Of a stretch of DNA of 64,000 nucleotides, positions 56,413 to 64,000 are shown one piece after another; position 1 is the first letter of the stretch; every line of letters begins with the position of its first letter. This DNA comes from Pseudomonas soli (GTDB taxonomy: Bacteria > Pseudomonadota > Gammaproteobacteria > Pseudomonadales > Pseudomonadaceae), in assembly GCF_900110655.1 (NCBI RefSeq), contig NZ_FOEQ01000001.1, positions 927,516 through 991,515 on the forward strand. The letters run 5' to 3'. A program made the translations under genes and the position numbers. The notes below the pieces were generated by a model that was not told the DNA's origin, did no database searches, and saw only the letters and a list, made by a program, of their open reading frames with translations.

Positions 56413-59400
56413 GGCGCGGCTCCGGCAAACAGGTCCTGTTGTTCAGGTTCTTGCTCACCCCGGAACATCGCGTCGAGCTGCTCGATCAGCGCCCGGGGTG
56501 GCCGCGCATGATACAGCCCGTGGCCTGCCGACGTGACGCCGCGCAGGAAGATGAACACCGCGCCACCGACATGCCGATCGTAGTCGTAGTCAGGCAGGCG
56601 GGCGCGCAACTGGCGATGCAGGGCCAGCAGGTAGAGCACGTACTGCAGGTCGTAGCGATGTTCGAGGATCGCCTGCTCCATTGCCAGGGCGCCATAGGCT
56701 TCGGCATCGGGGCCAAGCCAGTTGGACTTGTAGTCGGCCACGTAGTAGCGCCCATCGAGCTCGAACGCCAGGTCGATGAAGCCCTTGAACATGCCATTGA
56801 GCAAGGTCGGCTGCGCGGCCGGGCGCGCCGCGCCGGCATGGGTATGGCGCGCCACCTGGTAGTCGAGGCGCAGGGCGTCGACCTGGTGGCTGGCGAACCA
56901 GAACTCCATTTCGATCTGGTAGTGGTTCAGTTGCGCCAGGGTAAGGGTGGCCCCCTGCAGCGGCATGGGTTGCAGCAGCAATTGCTGCAGCCACTGCGTC
57001 AGCGTGGGGATCCAGCCGGTCCAGTCGCGTCGATTGCAGCGCCGCCCCACGGTGCGCTCGATCACCTCGGCCTGGCTGCTGATCTCGGCGAAACCTTCGC
57101 GACCCGCCCATTCGAGCAGGCCATGGAGGAAGGTCCCCGGGTTCGGCCCACGGGGGAAGCGGTGGATATCGCCCGCCTCGGCCGGGACCTCGCGCAGCAG
57201 CTGGCTGTCCAGCACCTCGTCGTCCAGCAGTTGCTGGGCCTGGGAGCTGTCGGCGATCAGCGTCTGGTCGCCCACCCGCAGGGCACTGTAGGAGGCAATC
57301 CACCAGTGTTCCGCGGCGGCGCGCCGTGGCTTGCGCGGCGGCAGGAGTTCGCGCTGGCTGTCCGGCGTGCGATAGCTCTGTGTCTGTACTTCGGGCAGCG
57401 CCCCCCGGCTGATGGCCGGGTTGCTCGCTGCCAGTGCCTGGAGCCACTCGCCCAGCTGGCTGGAGGCAGGCAATGGCAGCCCGCCGCCGAGCAGGTAACC
57501 CAGTGCCGAACGGTGCAGTTGCGAGCTGCGCTGGGTGCCGCGCTTGAGGTCGGCGACGCCCAGCCAGCAGGCGTATTGGGCGCGGGTCAGGGCGACGTAG
57601 AGCAGGCGCAGGTCCTCGGCCAGGCGCTCGTCGTCGGCGCGCTCGATCTGCTCGGCATTCGGCGTCAGAGTCAGGTGCGCCACGCCTTGCTCATCGTGCC
57701 AGCCCAGGGGCAGACGCTGGCCATCCACCGGTTTGCTGGTGCAGATGAACGGCAGGTACACCAGCGGGTATTCCAGGCCCTTGGACTTGTGGATGGTCAC
57801 CACCTTGACCAGTTGTTCGTCGCTTTCCAGGCGCAGGATCTGCTCCTCGCCCGCTTGCCCGGCGTTGGCCAGGTGCTCGGTGAGGTGGCGGATCAGCGCT
57901 TGCTCGCCATCCAGTTCGCCCGCCGCCTGCTGCAACAGCTCGGCCAGGTGCAGCAGGTTGGTCAGCACGCGTTCGCCGTCACTGCGGCCCATCAACGCGC
58001 GGGGCAGCTGGAAGTCATGCAGCAGGCGGCGCAGCATCGGCAGCACGCCCTGGCGTTGCCAGATGTCGCGGTAGCGGCGAAAACGCATCACCCAGCCCTC
58101 CCAGACCCGTTCGTCCTGGTTCAGGCGCTCCAGTTCGACCAGCGGCAGGTCGAGGGTCAGGCTGGCCAGGGCGGCCTTGAGCAGGCGCTCCGAGTCCGGT
58201 TCGGCGCAGGCCTTGAGCCAGGCCAGCAGGTCGTGGGCTTCCTGGGCGGCGAACACCGAGTCCTTGTCCGACAGGTACACGCTGCGCACATCGCGGGCGG
58301 CCAGCTCGGCGCGGATCAGCTGGGCCTCGCGGCCGTCGCGCACCAGGATGGCGATATCGGAGGGCAGGCAGGGGCGCAGCTTGCCAGCGGCGTCGGCGAA
58401 ACCACTGATGCCTTGCTGCCCGCCATTGAGCAGCTCGACGATATGGCTCGCGCAACTGGCCGCCAGCTGCTGGCGATACAAGGTACTGGATACCGGCTCA
58501 TCGCTATCCAGCTGCCAGCAACAGAGGGCCGCGCTCGGCTGCCCGGCCACCAGCAATTGCTCGCCACGGCCCTTGGCGCGTACTTCGACGAAGGGCAGCG
58601 GGTTGTCGCCATGGGCCCGGAACAGGAATGCCCCACGGCCCTCGGCACGCTCCTCGGCCTGGAGGAATACCCGGTTCACCGCCGCGACCATGGCTTGGCT
58701 TGAGCGGTAGTTGGTGTCCAGGCTGTGCAGGCGCCCGGCGGTGGCGCGGCGCGCGGCCAGGTAAGTGAAGATGTCGGCGCCGCGGAAGGCGTAGATCGCC
58801 TGCTTGGGGTCGCCGATCATGAACAGGCCGGTGTCCGGATTGTTCTCGCTGATACGGTAGATACGTTCAAAGATGCCGTACTGGACGGGGTCGGTGTCCT
58901 GGAACTCGTCGATCAACGCGACCGGGAACTGCTCGCGGATCAACGCGGCCAGGCGCTCGCCGGCATCGCTGCCCAGAGCATGCTCAAGGCGCAGCAGCAT
59001 GTCGTCGAAGCCCATTTCGGCGCGTCGACGCTTCTCCACCTCGAAGCGCGCCGAAACCCAGGCGGCGGCATGCTCCAGCAGGCGCGCATCGGGGCTGGCC
59101 AGCCCCTGCAACTGTTCACGCAGGGCCGCCATGGCGTGCAGCGCCGGGTGCTGCGGTGGCTCGCCGGCCTTCCACGCCTCGGCCATGCCCGCCGGGGTCA
59201 GCCGGGTAAAACCGGTCCCCAGGTCCAGCTCCATGGCCTGCTCATCACCGGCCCAGGCGCGCAGCTTGTCGAACCAGGGCTCGAAGTAGCGTGCCTGCAA
59301 CTTGCGCCCATCCGCCTGCTTGGCCGCCACGGCATCGCGGCAGATCTGCTGCAGCTCGTCGGCCCAGGCGGCCCAAGGGGCCTTGAGCTGGGCCAGTTGC

Positions 59401-60080
59401 TCGGTGCGCTGGCGCAGGGTCGCCTCGATCAAGGCTTGCGGCTCCTGATCGTCCGTCTGGCCTCGGACGCGGCCGAACAATGGCCTGATCCTTGGCAACA
59501 AAGCATCGGGGCTGCCCCAGTTGCCGCGCACCCAGGCCAGCGACTCGCCACGCATGCCGTAGCAGAAGCGCCGCCAGTAGTCGCGCATGACCTGGCCCAG
59601 CAACTCGCTGTGATCGGTTTCCAGGCTCTGGGTGAACAGGCTGCCACTGTCGAACGCATGCTCACGCAACATGCGCTGGCACCAGCCGTGGATGGTCGAT
59701 ACCGCCGCTTCGTCCATCCATTGCACGGCGATTTCCAGGCGGTTGGCACAGCGTGGCCAGTGCGCCTGTGGATAATCCTCGCGCAACAGGTGCAGCAAGG
59801 GGTCGGCATCCTCGAGTTCGCCGCGGAAAAAGCGCGCCGCTTCAGCCAGGCGCGCACGGATACGCTCACGCAGTTCCTTGGTTGCCGCATCGGTGAAGGT
59901 CACCACCAGGATCTGCGGCGGCAGCAGCTCGCGGGCAAAGCCCTGCTCGCCGCCATGCCCAAGGATCAGGCGCAGGTACAGGGCCGAGATAGTGAAGGTC
60001 TTGCCGGTGCCGGCGCTGGCCTCGATCAGTTGGCTGCCGTGCAAAGGAAAGCTCAGCGCCAGGGGGCGGGCTTGGGTCAT
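56409..60080 (-). CDS. recB: Exodeoxyribonuclease V beta subunit
   Basis: A 1223-residue RecB. The N-terminal helicase starts with Walker [18 protein letters not shown] and [17 protein letters not shown], with [13 protein letters not shown] for motif II. The C-terminal nuclease domain has the catalytic [10 protein letters not shown] (Asp-Tyr-Lys-Ser). It is the 3'-5' motor and nuclease of RecBCD. The ATG at 60080 overlaps the recC stop by four bases; the longer frame only adds an unrelated leader. Confidence 0.97.
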   Translation of the reverse strand: MTQARPLALSFPLHGSQLIEASAGTGKTFTISALYLRLILGHGGEQGFARELLPPQILVVTFTDAATKELRERIRARLAEAARFFRGELEDADPLLHLLREDYPQAHWPRCANRLEIAVQWMDEAAVSTIHGWCQRMLREHAFDSGSLFTQSLETDHSELLGQVMRDYWRRFCYGMRGESLAWVRGNWGSPDALLPRIRPLFGRVRGQTDDQEPQALIEATLRQRTEQLAQLKAPWAAWADELQQICRDAVAAKQADGRKLQARYFEPWFDKLRAWAGDEQAMELDLGTGFTRLTPAGMAEAWKAGEPPQHPALHAMAALREQLQGLASPDARLLEHAAAWVSARFEVEKRRRAEMGFDDMLLRLEHALGSDAGERLAALIREQFPVALIDEFQDTDPVQYGIFERIYRISENNPDTGLFMIGDPKQAIYAFRGADIFTYLAARRATAGRLHSLDTNYRSSQAMVAAVNRVFLQAEERAEGRGAFLFRAHGDNPLPFVEVRAKGRGEQLLVAGQPSAALCCWQLDSDEPVSSTLYRQQLAASCASHIVELLNGGQQGISGFADAAGKLRPCLPSDIAILVRDGREAQLIRAELAARDVRSVYLSDKDSVFAAQEAHDLLAWLKACAEPDSERLLKAALASLTLDLPLVELERLNQDERVWEGWVMRFRRYRDIWQRQGVLPMLRRLLHDFQLPRALMGRSDGERVLTNLLHLAELLQQAAGELDGEQALIRHLTEHLANAGQAGEEQILRLESDEQLVKVVTIHKSKGLEYPLVYLPFICTSKPVDGQRLPLGWHDEQGVAHLTLTPNAEQIERADDERLAEDLRLLYVALTRAQYACWLGVADLKRGTQRSSQLHRSALGYLLGGGLPLPASSQLGEWLQALAASNPAISRGALPEVQTQSYRTPDSQRELLPPRKPRRAAAEHWWIASYSALRVGDQTLIADSSQAQQLLDDEVLDSQLLREVPAEAGDIHRFPRGPNPGTFLHGLLEWAGREGFAEISSQAEVIERTVGRRCNRRDWTGWIPTLTQWLQQLLLQPMPLQGATLTLAQLNHYQIEMEFWFASHQVDALRLDYQVARHTHAGAARPAAQPTLLNGMFKGFIDLAFELDGRYYVADYKSNWLGPDAEAYGALAMEQAILEHRYDLQYVLYLLALHRQLRARLPDYDYDRHVGGAVFIFLRGVTSAGHGLYHARPPRALIEQLDAMFRGEQEPEQQDLFAGAAP

Positions 60081-63000
60081 TGGGCGCTCTCCGGGTTGCC
60101 CAGGGTTTGCCAGGGCGCCGCGAACAAGGGGCGATACAGGGTTTCGCACCAACCCTCGAAGGTTTCCTCGAGGGCCAGTGCGGCGAAGTCACGGTATTGA
60201 CGGGCCAGGGCCAGGCTCTCGCTGCGCTCGCCAAAGCTGTTCTGGCCGTCACCTTCGTAGGCCCGGGCTGCTGCAGCCAGCGCCTTGTCCGGATCCTCCT
60301 GGGCCAGCCAGGCGAAGGCAGTCTTGGCCGCGACGGGCAAGGGCGCGTTCATTCCCGCCTGGCGTGCCACCAGCAACTCGCCCAGGCGCTGCGTCGCATC
60401 GGCTTGCGGCAGCGGTGCCAACAGCAAGGTCAGGTCGCTGGCCACCAACGCGCTGTGCAGCGGATAGCCCGAGGCGCAGGCGGCAAGGTGCATGACCCAG
60501 GCCGGAATCAGGCGATGCCATTTCAGGCTGTTACGCCCGGCACTGAGGGTATTGGGCACAGTGGCGATGCTCAGCAGGCTTTGGTCTTCGCCCTGGTACA
60601 CACGGCCGAGCCAGCCTTCCAGGCGCTGCGCGCCCTGTTCGAAGTGAATCGGCAGGGCACCCTCGACCAGCGTCGGCCAGCGCTGCAGCAATTGTCGATG
60701 GCGTTGCAGCAAGTCCGGCAGCGGCTGGATCAGTTCCGCCTGCAAGGCCTCACCGAACCCGGCCAACGGTAGCAGCCCACAGGCCTGCAGCCTCCGGGCC
60801 TGGGCTTGCAGGGCTCGCTCGGCGTTGTCGGGGTCGGCCAGCGCGGCGCCAAGCAGGCTTTCACTCAGGCCATAGCGCTGCAGGGCATCGAGGACAAAGG
60901 GTTCTTCGTCCGGCGTCGGCGCTTCCAACGTTTCGAAGAACACTTTCAGGCGCTGGCTGAAAAAATGCCGTACCGGGTGGCGCAGGAAATCCTGAAGCTG
61001 CACCAGGTTCAGCGGTTCATCGCTGACGTAGGGCGACAGCCCGATAGCGGCGGTCGCTGCGCCGTCCTCGGCCTGATGCAAGGCCAGCCACTCATGGGCA
61101 AAGCTGAACAGCGGGCTGCCTTTCTGGAAATAGCGCTGGCTGAACGGCTGCAGCGGATGCTCCTGGGTCAACGCATGCAGCAACTGCTGTCCAGCGTCAT
61201 CGCGCAACCCGGCCTTGGCCCCGGCGAGCTGCCAGCCGGCAGCCAGGTGATCGCGCAGTTGTCCGATCAGCACCGAGGCCGGACGCTCGCTGTTGTCGCG
61301 GATACTGCGCCCGACCCAGCTGACATAGAGCTGGTCACGTGCCGACAGCAGGGCTTCGAGCAACAGGTAACGGTCATCCTCCCGTCGGGAGCGGTCGCCC
61401 GGGCGATAGTCGCTGGCCATCAGGTCGAAGTCCAGGGGCGGCTGGGCGCGAGGATAGTCACCATCGTTCATGCCCAGCAGGCAGACAACGCGGAACGGGA
61501 TGGCGCGCATGGGCATCAGGGTGCAGAAGTTCACGGAACCGGCAAGGAAGCGTTGCGACAACTTGCCCTGGTCCAACCCCGACAGCCAGGCCTCGCGCAC
61601 CACCGTTAGCGGCAGCAGGTCCTGGAGGCCAACCGCCTCGCAAGTCTCCAGCCAGGCGTCGCGCAGGTCCTGCAGTTGCACCAGGAGCAGCTCGTCGTGT
61701 TCGTTCTCGGCCAGGAAGAAGATCTGCAGCAGGGCGTGCAGCCGTGCGCCCCAGTCTGGCGCCGAGGCCGGCTGGGTCAGGGCCTGGCAAGCGACCTCCA
61801 GGGCATCGAGCAAGGCCACCAGCGGCCCGATCAAAGCGGCATCGAGGCCGCCAATTTCATCATAAGGCTCGATGCCATCACAGCCTTCGCCCACCCCGAC
61901 CGCGTACCCCAGCAACATCCGGCGCAGGCCGAACCGCCAGCTGTTCTGCTCCAGCCCTTCCGGCAGCCCCAGGCTGGCGCGCTGTTCGGCACTTAGCCCC
62001 CAGCGGATGCCCGCCCCTTCGATCCAGCGATGCAGCGTCGGCAGGTCGCCTTCCTGAATGGCGAAACGGGCGCGCACGGCCGGTACGTCCAGCAGGTCGA
62101 GCACTTCACTGACGGCAAAGCGGCTGTCAGGCAGCTTGAGCAGATGCTCCAGGGCAATGAGCAGTGGGTCGCGACCACGCTGGCCCTGGTCGGTCAGGGT
62201 GAAGGGGATAAAGCGCGGGTCGTTGCGATCGAGCTGGCCGAACACTGCACGGATGTGCGGCGCGTAGGTGTCGATGGCCGGCAGCATGACGATGACGTCG
62301 CGGGGGCGCAGCGTCGGGTCGGCGCTGAAGCGGGCGAGTAACTGGTCGTGGAGGATCTCGACTTCGCGCTGCGGGCTATGGGCCAGGTGGAAGCGCACGG
62401 AGCGGTCCTTGGCCGGATCGACTGCTGGCCATTGCGTACGCGTCTCGGCCAAAGGCCGCAGCTCGAGGATATCGTCCTGCAGCTGGTTGAGCAGGGTCTC
62501 GGGTTGGGCGTCACTGAACAGGTCGATACGGCCTTCGCTGAAGACATTCTGGTAGCTGCCAGGGTCGTCATAGCTGTCGAGCAGGTTGATATAGTCGCGC
62601 CCCTGCTTGCCCCAGGCCGCCAACAGCGGATGGGCATGCTGATGCAGCAGCTCGTCGTCCAGCTGCAAAGGCATGCCCTGCTTGCGTTGCTGGCGTTTGT
62701 ACTGGTGCCGCAGCAGGTCTTTGTCGGCGACGATATCGCCCCAGTGGTGACGACAGGGGTTGTGCACGCACAGCAGCACCTGGCTGAAACGGGCAAGGCC
62801 TGCCAAGGCTTCCAGGATCTGTGCCGGCAGCGAGGAAATGCCAAACACGATCAACCGCGCGGGCAGCCCTGGGGGCGCCTGCTCCAGGCTGTTGATCCGC
62901 TCGATGAAGCGCTGGTGCACACCAGCTCGGCTCTGGGCCATGCCCTCCGCGCCCACGTCCTCGAGCAGGAGCCGCCACAGCTCGGCCTGCCAGCGATTGC

Positions 63001-63559
63001 CAGCAGCCAACGGCTTGCGCTCGCCACGGGCGGTATTGAGTACGTGGGCACCATCTGCCCAGTCCTTCAACCAGTCGGCGCGGTAGACCTGGTACTGGTC
63101 GAACAGGTCGGCGAGCCGTTCGGCCAGCTGGTAGCGCTTGCGCAGGTCGCTGTCGTCGGTGAGGAAGCGGCGCAGTGGTTCGAAGTGCGGGCGTTCGATC
63201 ACTTCCGGGAGCAGGCGCATCAGGCGCCAGGTCAGGGGGGCCTTGTCGAGCAGCGAAACCTCGGGGATTTCATCACGGCCCAACACTCGGCGGTACAGCT
63301 GCCACATGAAGCTGCCCGGGAGCTGCACATCAATGGCAGCGGCGATGCCGCAACCGCCCTGATCGTCGTCTTGCGGGTCTTCGGCCAGGGCCAGTTTCAG
63401 CCATTGGGCGATACCGTTGCTCTGTACCAGCGCAATCTCGTTCTCCAGCGGCGCCAGGGGGTAGCGGCGCATCACGCTCACCACCAGATTGCGCAGCTCG
63501 TCCAGGCGATTGCCCTGGACGATCATGAAACCTGGGTGGAGTGAGGTGGTCTGCGGCAT
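60077..63559 (-). CDS. recC: Exodeoxyribonuclease V gamma subunit
   Basis: A 1160-residue RecC, the Chi-recognition scaffold of RecBCD. It starts with the family segment FMIVQGNRLDELRNLVVSVM and ENEIALVQSNGIAQWLKLALAEDP, and the C-terminal half has PFRVVCLLGMNDGDYPRAQPPLDFDLM. The start is the ATG at 63559. It leads the recC-recB-recD operon and lies about 155 bp from the 5S gene. Confidence 0.97.
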   Translation of the reverse strand: MPQTTSLHPGFMIVQGNRLDELRNLVVSVMRRYPLAPLENEIALVQSNGIAQWLKLALAEDPQDDDQGGCGIAAAIDVQLPGSFMWQLYRRVLGRDEIPEVSLLDKAPLTWRLMRLLPEVIERPHFEPLRRFLTDDSDLRKRYQLAERLADLFDQYQVYRADWLKDWADGAHVLNTARGERKPLAAGNRWQAELWRLLLEDVGAEGMAQSRAGVHQRFIERINSLEQAPPGLPARLIVFGISSLPAQILEALAGLARFSQVLLCVHNPCRHHWGDIVADKDLLRHQYKRQQRKQGMPLQLDDELLHQHAHPLLAAWGKQGRDYINLLDSYDDPGSYQNVFSEGRIDLFSDAQPETLLNQLQDDILELRPLAETRTQWPAVDPAKDRSVRFHLAHSPQREVEILHDQLLARFSADPTLRPRDVIVMLPAIDTYAPHIRAVFGQLDRNDPRFIPFTLTDQGQRGRDPLLIALEHLLKLPDSRFAVSEVLDLLDVPAVRARFAIQEGDLPTLHRWIEGAGIRWGLSAEQRASLGLPEGLEQNSWRFGLRRMLLGYAVGVGEGCDGIEPYDEIGGLDAALIGPLVALLDALEVACQALTQPASAPDWGARLHALLQIFFLAENEHDELLLVQLQDLRDAWLETCEAVGLQDLLPLTVVREAWLSGLDQGKLSQRFLAGSVNFCTLMPMRAIPFRVVCLLGMNDGDYPRAQPPLDFDLMASDYRPGDRSRREDDRYLLLEALLSARDQLYVSWVGRSIRDNSERPASVLIGQLRDHLAAGWQLAGAKAGLRDDAGQQLLHALTQEHPLQPFSQRYFQKGSPLFSFAHEWLALHQAEDGAATAAIGLSPYVSDEPLNLVQLQDFLRHPVRHFFSQRLKVFFETLEAPTPDEEPFVLDALQRYGLSESLLGAALADPDNAERALQAQARRLQACGLLPLAGFGEALQAELIQPLPDLLQRHRQLLQRWPTLVEGALPIHFEQGAQRLEGWLGRVYQGEDQSLLSIATVPNTLSAGRNSLKWHRLIPAWVMHLAACASGYPLHSALVASDLTLLLAPLPQADATQRLGELLVARQAGMNAPLPVAAKTAFAWLAQEDPDKALAAAARAYEGDGQNSFGERSESLALARQYRDFAALALEETFEGWCETLYRPLFAAPWQTLGNPESAQ

Positions 63560-63670
63560 AGGAGCTCTCGGGAATGCGGTTGATGCTGACGGGAAACCTT
63601 ATCACGGAGACAGCAGGCGGGGGCTCGCGATGCTGCCCGGTCAGGCCATGAGTTTTCCGGGCACAAAGAC

Positions 63671-63704
63671 AAAACCCCTACCTGCTCGCGCAGATAGGGG
63701 TTTT
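63671..63704 (-). terminator. Terminator of the rrn operon
   Basis: AAAACCCCTACCTGC (63671-63685) pairs with GCAGATAGGGGTTTT (63690-63704) with one wobble. On the minus strand it ends in TTTT. It follows the 5S gene closely and blocks run-on into recC. Confidence 0.9.
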
Positions 63705-63716
63705 GCGAAATGAATC

Positions 63717-63832
63717 TTGACGATGACCTACTCTCACATGGGGAAACCCCACACTACCATCGGCGATGCATCGTTTCACTGCTGAGTTCGGGATGGGATC
63801 AGGTGGTTCCAATGCTCTATGGTCGTCAAGAA
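63717..63832 (-). rRNA. rrf: 5S ribosomal RNA
   Basis: On the minus strand the sequence reads TTGACGACCATAGAGCATTG and continues to TGTGGGGTTTCCCCATGTGA and GGTCATCGTCAA. Terminal bases TTGACGA and TCGTCAA pair as helix I. Length is about 116 bases. Confidence 0.95.
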
Positions 63833-63964
63833 ATTCGGTTGCCAGTACGTCCTTTCAGACATGCCAGCCAATTCGGATATGTGATCTTTGTGGTTCGTCG
63901 CGAACTTTCGGTTCGTTTCGTCTTCACCACCGCAATCTGCGTGAGCAAATTGCTTGGGTGTTAT
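63833..63964 (-). other. 23S-5S internal transcribed spacer
   Basis: About 130 bp between the 3' end of 23S and the 5' end of 5S. It contains a GAACCGAAAGTTCGC hairpin and no tRNA gene. Confidence 0.75.
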
Positions 63965-64000
63965 ATGGTCAAGCCTCACGGGCAATTAGTATTGGTTAGC
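63965..64000 (-). rRNA. rrl: 3' end of 23S ribosomal RNA (partial)
   Basis: On the minus strand the sequence reads GCTAACCAATACTAATTGCC and CGTGAGGCTTGACC, matching the conserved 3' end of bacterial 23S rRNA. The gene continues beyond the right edge. Confidence 0.92.

Noticed and set aside
53737..58703. Very long open frames on the plus strand opposite recD and recB (over 900 codons each).
   Set aside because: They are antisense to clear genes and have odd Gln/His/Arg/Ala-rich composition with no family match. High GC3 bias removes stops from such shadow frames.
63833..63964. Possible tRNA gene in the 23S-5S spacer.
   Set aside because: No cloverleaf, T-arm or CCA pattern was found on either strand.

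Overview
The window looks like a chromosomal segment of a Pseudomonas, most likely of the P. putida group. The reasons are high GC with strong GC3 bias, the putida-type REP core (CGCGGGGCAAGCCCGCTCCCACG), an intact set of Pseudomonas housekeeping genes, and a gene order recalled from that group (morA-glyA-yjiA-yjiX-cstA-mapZ-radA-mscL-fpr-ppoR-rlmG-cioBA). The species assignment is inference. The segment ends at the right edge in the 5S gene and the 3' end of 23S of an rrn operon that reads leftwards.

Layout. Bases 1-5.8 kb hold the end of a DUF4105/Lnb-like protein, a small lipoprotein, a GreA/GreB-type factor, gdhA, the ABC-F factor ettA and a small Ala/Lys/Pro-rich protein. From 6 to 17 kb come morA (PAS-GGDEF-EAL), glyA, a HigBA-like toxin-antitoxin pair, the cstA-yjiX-yjiA carbon-starvation transporter group, a secreted AA10 polysaccharide monooxygenase and the c-di-GMP receptor mapZ. 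From 17 to 24.4 kb are an NCS2 nucleobase permease, a broken FecI-type sigma factor with a Fur-box-like sequence in front, radA, mscL, fpr, the LuxR solo ppoR and rlmG. From 24.4 to 32.8 kb are the cyanide-insensitive oxidase cioA-cioB with a 46-residue third gene, an MFS exporter, an AzgA-type purine permease overlapping trmA, a LysR regulator and a secreted cupin. From 32.7 to 42 kb are pbpC, a small membrane protein, a large alpha-2-macroglobulin lipoprotein with an intact thioester motif, and a MATE exporter.

From 42.0 to 47.8 kb lies the most interesting block: a tightly coupled six-gene operon related to E. coli ynbA/ynbC/ynbD/ynbB (CDP-alcohol phosphatidyltransferase, hydrolase-methyltransferase fusion, PAP2/dual-specificity phosphatase, unknown membrane protein, lysophosphatidate-type acyltransferase, CDP-diglyceride synthase-like enzyme). 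Its parts look like a complete but uncharacterised route to a modified phospholipid. From 48 to 54.3 kb are a small cupin, the valine-degradation genes mmsA-mmsB with a divergent LysR regulator, and the yfiR-yfiN-yfiB cyclic-di-GMP module. From 54.3 to 63.6 kb is the recC-recB-recD operon, joined by ATGA overlaps.

Three cyclic-di-GMP loci (morA, mapZ, yfiRNB) lie in this one 64-kb stretch. REP and REP-like hairpins sit mostly in gaps between genes, several of them between convergent genes; one REP-like copy sits inside the coding region of the ynbD-like phosphatase. No prophage, insertion sequence, CRISPR array or tRNA gene was seen.
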